Positions 24,105 to 32,083 of a stretch of DNA of 60,530 bases are shown piece by piece. This DNA comes from a virus. Both the position numbers and the translations under genes were made by a program. Position 1 is the first letter of the stretch. Every line of letters starts with the position of its first letter. The notes below the pieces were generated by a model. It was not told where the DNA came from, ran no database searches, and saw only the letters and a program-made list of their open reading frames with translations. The DNA lies in IMG/VR virus record IMGVR_UViG_3300042938_000567, positions 1-60,530 of that record. One strand, 5' to 3'.

Positions 24105-24295
24105 AAAAGCTCTCCAAAGAATATTATTGGGAACTCGCGCAGTTTTGCATGGATTATCACGGCGGCCAATGGTCGCGGGGTTATCGGCTCATGTGTCGAT
24201 TGCGTCCCGCTAATTTCTCCTCCTCACTCTCTGAAGAGTTGAGAGAGTCCGAGGCTTATATGTGGCTTGTGGATAATTACGCGAGCAAAATCTAA
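24101..24295 (+). CDS. hypothetical protein, 64 residues
   Basis: MKKLSKEYYWELAQFCMDYH; basic and aromatic-rich, helical. Last gene before the terminator at 24308. No family recognised. Confidence 0.55.
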   Translation: MKKLSKEYYWELAQFCMDYHGGQWSRGYRLMCRLRPANFSSSLSEELRESEAYMWLVDNYASKI

Positions 24296-24307
24296 TCCCT
24301 CCACATT

Positions 24308-24342
24308 GCGGGGCGGTTCTATCCCTCCCCGCTTTTCTTCTT
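24308..24342 (+). terminator. rho-independent terminator
   Basis: GCGGGG (24308-24313) pairs with CCCCGC (24327-24332), followed by TTTTCTTCTT. It ends the accessory cluster that begins at 22884. Confidence 0.8.
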
Positions 24343-24419
24343 AATTGGCGATTCCTGCCCTTTTCAGCCCTTCACCTTATCATTCACCTTCCGATTCCTC
24401 CGCCGCACTTTGCGCGGTT

Positions 24420-24435
24420 TTATCGGTTCCGATAA
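24420..24435. promoter_or_regulatory. palindromic site 8 (TTATCG-GTTC-CGATAA)
   Basis: Perfect arms, intergenic, between the terminator and the 3' end of 24468-25043. Confidence 0.75.
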
Positions 24436-24467
24436 TCTTTCCCTCCACAACCCACTTTTCACTCATG

Positions 24468-25043
24468 TCACTCTGTATCCAATTTCGCGTTATTTTCCAA
24501 GCCCTCCACCGCATCGACATATTGCGTGGACACAATTTCGACTTTATCCGCTTTCGTCGGGCCGCTGACGTGCAGGGAAATCATCGCGTTTACAGATAAA
24601 CCTTTCTTATCGTGCATATTATTCTCATCCAATCCCAGCGCACGTGTCGCGATTTTCTCATATTCCGCAAGCACGTCCAGACGTTGCGCCTGATCTTTAA
24701 TGTTTCCCGATTTGTGTCTCGTCTCAATCTGCACCCTCTCCGCCGCAATCTCTCTCAGCATAAACGCATAATGGGCAATCGTTTCGCTTGCCATTGCGTC
24801 CTCCAACTTCGGAGCGACCACATTTGCCACTTCTTCCCTCAGCCGTTTCCGCTTGTCTATCCACTTACCTTTGACCATGCAGTTCTTCAAATAGAACTTA
24901 GACATGAGGCTAAACTCTGGCAGCTTCAAAATGTCACTCATCTCCGCTCCACCCATGAATAACGATTCAATCTTATCCATGTCCCACTTTTTACGCTGTC
25001 CACGGCCTAGCGTTTTCGCATCCAACTCTGGCGTTTTGTTCAT
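24468..25043 (-). CDS. putative terminase small subunit
   Basis: 191 residues, opposite in strand to its neighbours. An N-terminal helix-turn-helix-like region (about 20-60, WDMDKIESLFMGGAEMSDIL, then KGKWIDKRKRLREEV) is followed by a helical oligomerisation region and an Arg/Lys-rich middle, as in small terminase subunits that recognise phage DNA. It is far from terL. A TTGACA on the minus strand at 25073-25078 may drive it. It could instead be another HTH regulator. Confidence 0.45.
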   Translation of the reverse strand: MNKTPELDAKTLGRGQRKKWDMDKIESLFMGGAEMSDILKLPEFSLMSKFYLKNCMVKGKWIDKRKRLREEVANVVAPKLEDAMASETIAHYAFMLREIAAERVQIETRHKSGNIKDQAQRLDVLAEYEKIATRALGLDENNMHDKKGLSVNAMISLHVSGPTKADKVEIVSTQYVDAVEGLENNAKLDTE

Positions 25044-25115
25044 ACTTTACTATTGCCAAAATTCTGCCAGATTGTCAACAGATTTCCCTCCACAACACAA
25101 CAACACAACACAACA

Positions 25116-25343
25116 ATGAAAAATACAATGAGAACAATAGACAAAGCAATCATCGACCAAATACGCGGAACCGAAACACGCCACACCATCAGGCTTACAA
25201 ATTGCCTAGATGGTTATGAGACTTGCATCCTGTTAGATCAGGAATGCGGGGATATGTGCATTATCCAATCCTATGATAACAAGATAACGACCACGCACAT
25301 TGATGAAAACGAAGTTGCAGCCCTTAAATCTGTCCTACTATGA
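25116..25343 (+). CDS. hypothetical protein, 75 residues
   Basis: The ATG at 25116 (MKNTMRTIDKAIIDQIRG) follows a long ACAACAC-type A-rich leader. Beta-rich (HTIRLTNCLDGYETCILLDQ). It overlaps the next gene by four bases. No family recognised. Confidence 0.55.
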   Translation: MKNTMRTIDKAIIDQIRGTETRHTIRLTNCLDGYETCILLDQECGDMCIIQSYDNKITTTHIDENEVAALKSVLL

Positions 25344-25591
25344 GCTACACAATGACAAGACAAGATAAGTTAAGAGCAAAAGAACTAGACTTAATTAACA
25401 AATGCACTGCTGACCCAAGATCGGATTATTCTATCAAAGTAATACGGCATCGTGGAATGGGATCAAGCACAGTTCTGATAAAAGATAAAACTCAAGATAC
25501 TATTACGATAATTCAGAGAACAACTTCTAAAGTTTCATTAACATTTCTGCGTCTGAAAGATGATGAAATTATTTCACTATTAACCGAATAA
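25340..25591 (+). CDS. hypothetical protein, 83 residues
   Basis: MSYTMTRQDKLRAKELDLIN; helical start, then beta (STVLIKDKTQDTITIIQRTT). It resembles the previous protein in overall beta pattern. Function unknown. Confidence 0.55.
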   Translation: MSYTMTRQDKLRAKELDLINKCTADPRSDYSIKVIRHRGMGSSTVLIKDKTQDTITIIQRTTSKVSLTFLRLKDDEIISLLTE

Positions 25592-25597
25592 AATACA

Positions 25598-25750
25598 ATG
25601 AGCTACACCGAAAAAAACCAAGCAACGTGCCTCCCGCCAGAAGCCTACATCCGACTCTGGCAGAAAGCTGAAAAGACAACCGAGATGCCAAAGTTTCGGT
25701 CAACCGTCTACCCAGATAAGAAGATAACCTCTATTAAATTCGAGAAATGA
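25598..25750 (+). CDS. 50-residue hypothetical protein
   Basis: MSYTEKNQATCLPPEAYIRL; basic C-terminus. Its stop overlaps the next ATG. Part of a tight operon leading into the SF2 helicase. Confidence 0.5.
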   Translation: MSYTEKNQATCLPPEAYIRLWQKAEKTTEMPKFRSTVYPDKKITSIKFEK

Positions 25751-25923
25751 GAACACATACCTTACACAAGCAGAAGCCGTTCAGAGTTAAGAATACTTAC
25801 CTCGCTGATCCAGTTCGTAGAGAGATTGTCGATGCCCTGCAAGCGGTTGTCGATACATTCGGGGATTCTGATTCTCTCCTAGCCCTCCAATGCAGGTCAG
25901 CCCTACTTAAAGCGAAACAATGA
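25747..25923 (+). CDS. 58-residue hypothetical protein
   Basis: MRTHTLHKQKPFRVKNTYLA, then a helix (VRREIVDALQAVVDTFGDSD). Its stop overlaps the ATG of the helicase by four bases, suggesting coupled expression. Confidence 0.55.
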   Translation: MRTHTLHKQKPFRVKNTYLADPVRREIVDALQAVVDTFGDSDSLLALQCRSALLKAKQ

Positions 25924-27542
25924 ACGTCCACGATCTACTGGCAACGGTTGAATGGTCACATCCCATTCAACTAAATACGAAAAGAGGGGTCAGACTCCTC
26001 CGCAAAGCTCCCATTGAGGATGCTTTCTGGAAGGTCTACAAGATCGACCGAGAGCTATTCAAAGAGCAACTGGCAGCGGCTGGCATCTCTATGGGTAAAT
26101 TCAGAGACGAGTGGGCGTTGTCTTGGTGGTCAGATGAAAACCTCAAGTTCAAGTCCGTAATCGGTTCCGATAATGTTGAGGAGAAAGTTGAAGAACTTAA
26201 TCTAATCCCTCTGCTGCATCCCGAAAATCTCTTTGAATACCAGCAAACCTCTGTTCAGATGGGGGTGGCTAGTATGGCTAAATACAACCGAGTCCTGCTT
26301 GGACATTCCACGGGTGTAGGAAAGACCTTCTGTGCTTTAGGTATTGCTAGAGAGTTGGGTAAACGGGTCGCGGTGATCTGTCCATTAGCTGTTGTTACCT
26401 CATGGCACAGGGCAGCAAAAATGATGAATGTTGAGGTTTACGAAGCCGTTGGTTGGGAATTTTGCAAAACTGGAAAATCAAAAATTGGAAAATGGACTTG
26501 CGAATCTAAAAAGAGATTTGAATACCAACTTCCAGATGATGTCATTCTTATATTTGACGAAGCCCACAGAGGCAAAGCTCCGGGAACTTCTCAAAATTCT
26601 TTTTTGATTAGAGATAGCGTCATGCAAAATATTCAAGCTATGGCATTGAGCGCAACCATTGCGGATTCTCCAGAAAAACTTTGGGCCTTAGGTCAATTCC
26701 TTGGATTGCATCAAGGTGGAAAGGATTATTTTAGATTTCTATCTGCAAACGGTTGCAGAAAGACAAGATTTGGATTTCAGTTTCAAGGTGGAAGCGCAAT
26801 ACTTAAACGACTTCATCATAAGATTTATCCAGAAAGAGGAAATCGTTTAAGACATAGTGATTTGGGAGATGCCTTTCCAGAAACACTTATTCACGCAAGA
26901 GCTTTTGATATGGAAAATGCCCGTGCCATTGCATCAGAATATGATGAATTGTGCAATAGGGTAGAGGAACTTAGAATGGCAGAGAATTTTAGCGCGAACG
27001 TGTTAGCCGAACAAACGCGAGCGAGGCAAAAAATTGAGCTTTTAAAGGCTCCTGTAATAGCTTCACTAGCTAAAGATTATATTGAAGAAGGAAATAGCAT
27101 TTTTATTGCGGTATCATTTCGTGAAACTATGCAGTTTTTAATGAAAGAACTTAATACAGATGCTGTCATTTGTGGGGGTCAATCAAAAATGGAAAGGCAA
27201 GGAGCAATAGATTCTTTTCAAAGAGATGCAACGCGAGTAATTATAGGAATATCAGCAGCTTGTAGGGAAGGTATTTCATTGCATGATTTAAACGGGAAAC
27301 ACCCTAGAGTTGCGTTAATATTTCCTCAACCATCAGCATACGATTTAAAACAAGTATTGGGTCGCGTTCACCGTGCTGGTGGAACAACAAAAAGTCTTCA
27401 ATACATAATATATGCAGCGGGTGTTGCCATTGAAGAAAATACCTGCAATTCCCTTGATAGAAAATTAAAAAACATGGATTTGATTGCAGATGGGGAGATA
27501 GACCCATCAATTTCATTATCTACCATAAAAAATATCTTGTAA
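25920..27542 (+). CDS. SF2 (SNF2-like) DNA helicase
   Basis: 540 residues. Motif I GHSTGVGKT (Lys135), motif Ia ICPLAVVTSWHRA, motif II DEAH (213-216), motif III LSATIA, and the second domain with FIAVSFRETMQF, REGISLHDLNG and QVLGRVHRAG. Likely in replication, recombination or repair. Base composition shifts to A/T-rich at about 26430 and stays so to the end, next to a homing endonuclease gene. Confidence 0.85.
   Translation: MNVHDLLATVEWSHPIQLNTKRGVRLLRKAPIEDAFWKVYKIDRELFKEQLAAAGISMGKFRDEWALSWWSDENLKFKSVIGSDNVEEKVEELNLIPLLHPENLFEYQQTSVQMGVASMAKYNRVLLGHSTGVGKTFCALGIARELGKRVAVICPLAVVTSWHRAAKMMNVEVYEAVGWEFCKTGKSKIGKWTCESKKRFEYQLPDDVILIFDEAHRGKAPGTSQNSFLIRDSVMQNIQAMALSATIADSPEKLWALGQFLGLHQGGKDYFRFLSANGCRKTRFGFQFQGGSAILKRLHHKIYPERGNRLRHSDLGDAFPETLIHARAFDMENARAIASEYDELCNRVEELRMAENFSANVLAEQTRARQKIELLKAPVIASLAKDYIEEGNSIFIAVSFRETMQFLMKELNTDAVICGGQSKMERQGAIDSFQRDATRVIIGISAACREGISLHDLNGKHPRVALIFPQPSAYDLKQVLGRVHRAGGTTKSLQYIIYAAGVAIEENTCNSLDRKLKNMDLIADGEIDPSISLSTIKNIL
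26158..26173. promoter_or_regulatory. palindromic site 9 (TAATCG-GTTC-CGATAA)
   Basis: One arm mismatch; inside the SF2 helicase gene. Confidence 0.6.
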
Positions 27543-27573
27543 TATGCCCAAAGCATATTAGATTTTATATGAC

Positions 27574-28500
27574 ATGAAACTAAAGCGAGGCACAGAAAGA
27601 GAAGATGGAATGATCTTTTGGAACTATGATAGTAAAGCATTAAATGGAGAATATTGGGTTTCAAAAGAAAGATTTGCACATTTACAACTATGCAAAAAGA
27701 AAAGATTAAAATCAAAGATAGAATTATTTAATCAAAAAACACAGAAACTTGTTAGAGGAGCAATGCGTGAAGATGGAATGATCTTTTGGGGATACCACCC
27801 AGATTGTAAGTTTGGTGAAAAGTGGATGTCAGAATATGACTTTAATAAAAAGAAATTAGATAAACAGAATAAAATATTAAAAGCTAAAGAATTAAATGGA
27901 GTATTGAAACGCGGAGACACAAGAGATGATGGTATGATTTTTTTGTGTTATTCTCCAAGTAACGCGACTGCAGAAAGGTGGGTTACAAAAAAAGCATTTG
28001 AGAATCTAAAAATAAAACAAAAAGTCGCATCTAAAAAATTTTATTGGAAGAATCCAGAGAACGGTAAAAGGCAAACAAGAAAATGGAGACTCAATAATCT
28101 TAATGCTGGAAAAGAATATTTTCAGAAAAATAAAAAAGAAATTTATGATGCCAGAAATAAACGGATAAAAGGCAATCCATTATTAGCTTTAAGAATGAAT
28201 ATTCATAACAACATTAAAAATTCCATATCAAAACTATCTTATACAAAAAATACAAAGACAGCACAAATTCTTGGTTGTTCATTTGAAGAATTGAAGGTTC
28301 ATATTGAATCTCAATTCAAAGAAGGGATGTCATGGGAAAATCGCAATCTTTGGCATATCGACCATATCATGCCAGTTTCAATGGCTAAAACATACGACGA
28401 AGTTGTTAGGTTGAATCACTACAGAAACCTTCGTCCGCTTTGGGCGCATGAGAACCTTGCTAAATCAGACAAGACTCCAGATACACTTGTTTTATTCTAG
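27574..28500 (+). CDS. HNH homing endonuclease with three REDGMIFW repeats
   Basis: 308 residues. Three tandem repeats of about 55 residues carry RGTEREDGMIFWNY, RGAMREDGMIFWGY and RGDTRDDGMIFLCY, each ending in G/A-E-x-W-V/M. A C-terminal HNH domain follows (WHIDHIMPVSMAKTYDEVVR, then NHYRNLRPLWAHENLAKSD). The repeats are probably DNA-reading modules. A/T-rich, following the helicase gene. Confidence 0.8.
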   Translation: MKLKRGTEREDGMIFWNYDSKALNGEYWVSKERFAHLQLCKKKRLKSKIELFNQKTQKLVRGAMREDGMIFWGYHPDCKFGEKWMSEYDFNKKKLDKQNKILKAKELNGVLKRGDTRDDGMIFLCYSPSNATAERWVTKKAFENLKIKQKVASKKFYWKNPENGKRQTRKWRLNNLNAGKEYFQKNKKEIYDARNKRIKGNPLLALRMNIHNNIKNSISKLSYTKNTKTAQILGCSFEELKVHIESQFKEGMSWENRNLWHIDHIMPVSMAKTYDEVVRLNHYRNLRPLWAHENLAKSDKTPDTLVLF

Positions 28501-28510
28501 TCTAAAAAGC

Positions 28511-28549
28511 AAAAGGCCCACCAAGGATCAATCCAAGGTGGGCTTTTTG
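28511..28549. terminator. bidirectional rho-independent terminator
   Basis: GCCCACC (28516-28522) pairs with GGTGGGC (28537-28543), followed by TTTTTG; A-rich on the other side (AAAAAGCAAAAG). It separates the plus-strand block from the convergent gene at 28560. Confidence 0.8.
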
Positions 28550-28559
28550 TTTCTATCTA

Positions 28560-28841
28560 TTAAGTGATGATACGAGAAGCCTCTTCTTCCTTCTCTTCCG
28601 TATCAAACCGCTTACGGAATTGTGATTCACGGTAGTAAAAAAACGCCAATTCCATGTGCTTGATCGCTTCAAACCCTTCACCCTTGCGGGATTCAGACTT
28701 GATCACCATCATGCTTGCTGTATGCAACAAGCTGGCAAAGGCGTGTACTCGTTCGTTTAGTGTCTCGTCTTCGCATTTATGGAAACTAAAAGCTTCCAGA
28801 ATTGATTTCGAGGTTTCGTTTTGTTGGTTTTTTTCTGACAT
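28560..28841 (-). CDS. hypothetical acidic helical protein, 93 residues
   Basis: Helical throughout (HAFASLLHTASMMVIKSESR, then AIKHMELAFFYYRESQFRKR). Last gene of the minus-strand recombination operon. The LxxA...SR...AIxHxExAxxY spacing is loosely like that of small Acb2-type cyclic-nucleotide sponges, but weakly; I treat it as unknown. Confidence 0.5.
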   Translation of the reverse strand: MSEKNQQNETSKSILEAFSFHKCEDETLNERVHAFASLLHTASMMVIKSESRKGEGFEAIKHMELAFFYYRESQFRKRFDTEEKEEEASRIIT

Positions 28842-28844
28842 AAA

Positions 28845-29807
28845 TTATTGTTCCTTTGAGAATTTGACCCACTCACCTTGTGCTGCATCGAACCATGACA
28901 TATCTTGTCGGTCGATGAGGAAGTGATGGGCTTCTAGTTTATCTGGTACTGAGCGTTTGACTTCAGAGTTCCCGTAGTTGCCTACGTTCAAGACCAGATA
29001 ACGATGAGGTAGGACAGACTTATCATCCTTACCTTGCTCGTTCCTAACCCTGTTCCTGACCTCAGTAGAGGACAAACCCTCAGCTTTAGCTACCTCTAGC
29101 ATGGCTTGTTGCTTCTTGGCGTTGGTCTTTTCATCACCGAAGTTAGCGTTTCCGATCTCACGATACACCGTAAATGGTAGTGCAGCGTCACGTTTAGCAG
29201 CAGGGAAAGCCCTACAAGCCCTCGCGTAGCCCGAAACTGTGCTGTAACTCTTCTTAAAGTTAGCACAAAGTTGGTTCACTACATCATCATGTCCGGCGTT
29301 ATCCAATGCCACCACCGCATCACCGATGATCCATTGTGCGCCTGATTCTAAAGTAAGACCGAAGGCAAACGCTGCCACCCAGTCTTTCATCTCTACCTTA
29401 CCACGGGGTACGCATTGGGTCATCCCCACGCCGATGTCGAACTTCTTAGTGAAGGAAGACAACTCTAATCCTTGTTTGACGCTCTCCACTAGGGCCAAGG
29501 ATTCGTTCTCTGGTTCTTCTTCTACTACTGGAAGGTTAGCTAGGTTAATCCTCTCTTCTTCCATTTCGATTGCCATATCCCAATCAGCGGACATCTTTTC
29601 ATACATCTCCAGCATCTCATCTGGAGCGTCATCTTCAAGGTACTCGTTCTTCTGGAGCTTGGCCCATGCCTTCTTGATATGGGTTTCGTTAATAGTAATC
29701 CCGCGCCATTCTGTTTTGGCGAACTCCACCATTTGGCGGAGGTAGGTTGTTACTGATACAAGGATTCCTTCTTGTGTTGGACTGAATAGTTCTAGTTCTT
29801 TTTTCAT
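28845..29807 (-). CDS. hypothetical DNA-binding-like protein, 320 residues
   Basis: Acidic N-terminal half. Residues about 145-265 have ESGAQWIIGDAVVAL, KSYSTVSGYARACRAF and FTVYREIGNANFGDEKT, a helical pattern seen in phage and plasmid proteins with ParB-like HTH segments (AKAEGLSSTEVRNRVRN). A partition, replication or regulatory role is possible. It lies downstream of the SSB and nuclease genes. Confidence 0.5.
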   Translation of the reverse strand: MKKELELFSPTQEGILVSVTTYLRQMVEFAKTEWRGITINETHIKKAWAKLQKNEYLEDDAPDEMLEMYEKMSADWDMAIEMEEERINLANLPVVEEEPENESLALVESVKQGLELSSFTKKFDIGVGMTQCVPRGKVEMKDWVAAFAFGLTLESGAQWIIGDAVVALDNAGHDDVVNQLCANFKKSYSTVSGYARACRAFPAAKRDAALPFTVYREIGNANFGDEKTNAKKQQAMLEVAKAEGLSSTEVRNRVRNEQGKDDKSVLPHRYLVLNVGNYGNSEVKRSVPDKLEAHHFLIDRQDMSWFDAAQGEWVKFSKEQ

Positions 29808-29848
29808 TAGTGTTAGTTAAGGTTAGTTCTGGGAGGAACCGAGGGGGA

Positions 29849-30655
29849 TTAGTAGGGGATGTCGTCTGCTGGGAATGGAGCGTCTAGGTCGAGGTCAGCG
29901 GCGGCTTGCTCAACACACTTAGCGAATGGGGAATTAAACCCTTTCTCCAAGTAGAACTCATAGATTTTGGTGAGTGCTGGCTTACCGATCTCCGCGAGCT
30001 TCTTGCCCTTCTGTGTGCCACTAGGGACTACAGCAGATGCCCAGTCAGCAGGGTCTAACTCTTGTTCTACTACCTTTGGCTCCACTTTGGGTTCAGCCTT
30101 AACCTCAGACTTGAATGCGATTCCCTTGCGGTTGGCTTCGATGAAGACCGATGAGACGTAGGCTCGCAGGGTTTCTTCATCTTCCACTCCCTTGTAAGCA
30201 TGGCGGACGAGTGAATCTACATACTTATGTAGCTCAACGATCTTATCCAATGCCTCCACAGGATTATCGGTAACGATAACTTTGGGTGTTGAAGTGACTC
30301 TGGCTGGTTCTTCACTCTCAAACTCAATCTTACCAGTAGCCGTAACCTTGATGATGTCACGATCTACCTTGCCATTCTTACCTTCGTATGACTCATGCTC
30401 TAAGGTAACTCCAGTTAGCCCATGCTTGCCCCTAACTGAGGATAGCGTGACCACGTTGTTTTTGATGCTCTGTTCTTGATTGTTATTGAAGAACTTCAAC
30501 CCATAGGTCTGTCCATCAATCTCAATCTCTCCACCTTGGATGACAAACTCACCCTTGGGTCCGTTGAATGTCTTTGGTTCCCACAATTTAGTGACCTTAC
30601 CAGTCACTCGTTTGATGATGTCTTTCTGTTCGATTCCGTCTAGTTGGTTACTCAT
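29849..30655 (-). CDS. putative single-stranded DNA-binding protein
   Basis: 268 residues from the ATG at 30655 (MSNQLDGIEQKDIIKRVTGK), eight bases inside the nuclease stop. The N-terminal part is a beta-barrel-like stretch (KGEFVIQGGEIEIDGQTYGL) of OB type. The C-terminal end is acidic with aromatic and Pro (DLDAPFPADDIPY), like the tip of SSB proteins that recruits partners. The neighbouring exonuclease supports a recombination pair. A palindrome lies inside at 30264. Confidence 0.55.
   Translation of the reverse strand: MSNQLDGIEQKDIIKRVTGKVTKLWEPKTFNGPKGEFVIQGGEIEIDGQTYGLKFFNNNQEQSIKNNVVTLSSVRGKHGLTGVTLEHESYEGKNGKVDRDIIKVTATGKIEFESEEPARVTSTPKVIVTDNPVEALDKIVELHKYVDSLVRHAYKGVEDEETLRAYVSSVFIEANRKGIAFKSEVKAEPKVEPKVVEQELDPADWASAVVPSGTQKGKKLAEIGKPALTKIYEFYLEKGFNSPFAKCVEQAAADLDLDAPFPADDIPY
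30264..30279. promoter_or_regulatory. palindromic site 10 (TTATCG-GTAA-CGATAA)
   Basis: Perfect arms inside the SSB-like gene. Confidence 0.75.
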
Positions 30656-31517
30656 TAGTTTTATAGTTTGCTTGGTAGTAGTGGCAGAAGGGAGCGACTG
30701 AGCAATAACGCTCACACCGCATATCTCCACCGTTTCGTTTCTCTATCGAATGCTTCGGCCCATAGGTAGATAGAAGGTTCTCTGCCTCTTCCTTGGTGTC
30801 GCATACTTTCGCTGCTCTCTTGTTACCATCTTTCTTGATGGCGTAGGTATCTGGTTTAGCCCAGCGTTCACTTGGATCACAAGCCGGGATGTGGTCATCT
30901 GCCATTGCTGCCGCTGCTTGGTGCATCTTAACACGCTCAGTAGCGTAGCGGATAACTTCTTCATTATCCCAGAGTGGAATGTCAACGATGTGGACTGCAC
31001 ATTGAGGATACTCTTTGTCAAACTCAGCCTTACTCGCTTGCCAGTCCCGAAGGATAGCTACGATCTGACCTTTCTTGACTTCGTATCCGTACTCTCTCCA
31101 GAGCATAGCATTCAGATTGATCTGCGCTTCCCACTCCTGCTTGGTTCCAAGAAGGAACGAGAAGACCGATGTTACTTTGAAGTCTGAGATGGTATGGTTC
31201 TCAGTCTCGTAGAGATCAGTCTGACCAGTTATTGTCCAGTCATTGATCTCCATGTAGAGACGCTTCTCTGTCATCTCAGTCTCGCCGCCAGCCAGTTCGA
31301 CTACTTTATGTACGGACTGACCTAGTAACGCCCACACTCTGTCTGCTGCGTCTTCTACGATCTGCTCAGAGTAACGCTTCTTGAGTTGGTTGATTTTCGG
31401 TGGCCCGATTAAACTTGTCACCGAGATATTGGCTTGTCTTGTGCCAGCCATATACCCATCGTGCGACAATGCTCTATACATTGGGGCGGGAAGCCCGTGA
31501 TTATTCGTTATCGTCAT
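30648..31517 (-). CDS. Cas4/RecB-like PD-(D/E)xK exonuclease
   Basis: 289 residues from the ATG at 31517 (MTITNNHGLPAPMYRAL). GQSVHKVVE, ITGQTDLYE, ISDFKVTSV and QINLNAMLWREYG give the His, Asp, Asp-x-Lys and QxxxY-type order of RecB-family nucleases. The C-terminal Cys cluster (CERYCSVAPFCHYY) may hold an iron-sulphur cluster as in Cas4. Likely the exonuclease of a phage recombination system with the SSB-like partner downstream. Confidence 0.7.
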   Translation of the reverse strand: MTITNNHGLPAPMYRALSHDGYMAGTRQANISVTSLIGPPKINQLKKRYSEQIVEDAADRVWALLGQSVHKVVELAGGETEMTEKRLYMEINDWTITGQTDLYETENHTISDFKVTSVFSFLLGTKQEWEAQINLNAMLWREYGYEVKKGQIVAILRDWQASKAEFDKEYPQCAVHIVDIPLWDNEEVIRYATERVKMHQAAAAMADDHIPACDPSERWAKPDTYAIKKDGNKRAAKVCDTKEEAENLLSTYGPKHSIEKRNGGDMRCERYCSVAPFCHYYQANYKTNE

Positions 31518-31644
31518 CAGTAAATAAGTTGGGGTCGATGCCTTGATCCATGTCACGCATAGCGCAAGTATGAATGAATGCTTCGTGCCTTGCTTCTTCT
31601 ACTTCTCCCGATACGTCCGTTTCGTCCCAGTCTCGTTCGCTCAT
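31501..31644 (-). CDS. 47-residue acidic protein
   Basis: MSERDWDETDVSGEVEEARH and an Asp-rich end (LFTDDDNE). It overlaps its neighbours on both sides (ATGA at 31641-31644, 17 bases at the other end), so it is likely translated. Function unknown. Confidence 0.5.
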   Translation of the reverse strand: MSERDWDETDVSGEVEEARHEAFIHTCAMRDMDQGIDPNLFTDDDNE

Positions 31645-31871
31645 TTGAGGCACTGGGTCAGCAGTTCGGCTACGCCACGAAGGTGATCTCCCTGATTAAC
31701 TACTGCCTTTGCATTCGGGAGCTTGCCGAGGTCGAACTTTCCGTCCGCCGCTGATGCTGAAATCAAACGAAGATAAATCTCACGCTTGAGTGCTGAATCT
31801 ACTACTGGAGTTGATTCTGTTTTCACTTCTGTTTTCACTTCTACTTCTGTTGTTGTTGGTTTGTCTTTCAT
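31641..31871 (-). CDS. hypothetical protein, 76 residues
   Basis: MKDKPTTTEVEVKTEVKTES, then a helical domain (KREIYLRLISASAADGKFDL). First gene of the minus-strand recombination operon. An in-frame ATG at 31904 is possible but lies close to the promoter -10, so 31871 is preferred. Confidence 0.55.
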   Translation of the reverse strand: MKDKPTTTEVEVKTEVKTESTPVVDSALKREIYLRLISASAADGKFDLGKLPNAKAVVNQGDHLRGVAELLTQCLK

Positions 31872-31911
31872 TAGTTTTTTGTGGACGGGTGTTGTGCCGC
31901 GCACAAGGGCA

Positions 31912-31939
31912 AATCTACATAGGATAATTCTAGTGTCAA
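31912..31939 (-). promoter_or_regulatory. promoter of the recombination operon
   Basis: On the minus strand, TTGACA (31939-31934), 16-base spacer, TAGATT (31917-31912). Palindromic site 11 lies 17 bases upstream of the -35. Confidence 0.6.
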
Positions 31940-31956
31940 TAGATTATTTTCAGAAA

Positions 31957-31972
31957 TTATCGGTAACGATAA
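31957..31972. promoter_or_regulatory. palindromic site 11 (TTATCG-GTAA-CGATAA)
   Basis: Between the terminator of the virion operon and the recombination promoter, the same distance from TTGACA as site 5. Confidence 0.8.
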
Positions 31973-32008
31973 AAAAGAAGCGCACCCCAGATTTCTCTAA
32001 GGTGCGCC
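31968..32008 (-). terminator. rho-independent terminator of the virion operon
   Basis: GCGCACC (31981-31987) pairs with GGTGCGC (32002-32008). On the minus strand the T-run TTCTTTTTTATC follows and runs into palindromic site 11. It ends the long transcript from 60380 to 32084. Confidence 0.75.
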
Positions 32009-32083
32009 ACCTAATGAATGAACACGAATGAAAACAGCAACAAGCTGCACAAGCACACTACTACACGATGTAGAGATGTCAAG

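Noticed and set aside
24468-25043. An integrase or transposase in the antisense gene
   Set aside because: No tyrosine- or serine-recombinase or DDE motif; the HTH plus helical layout fits a terminase small subunit or regulator better.
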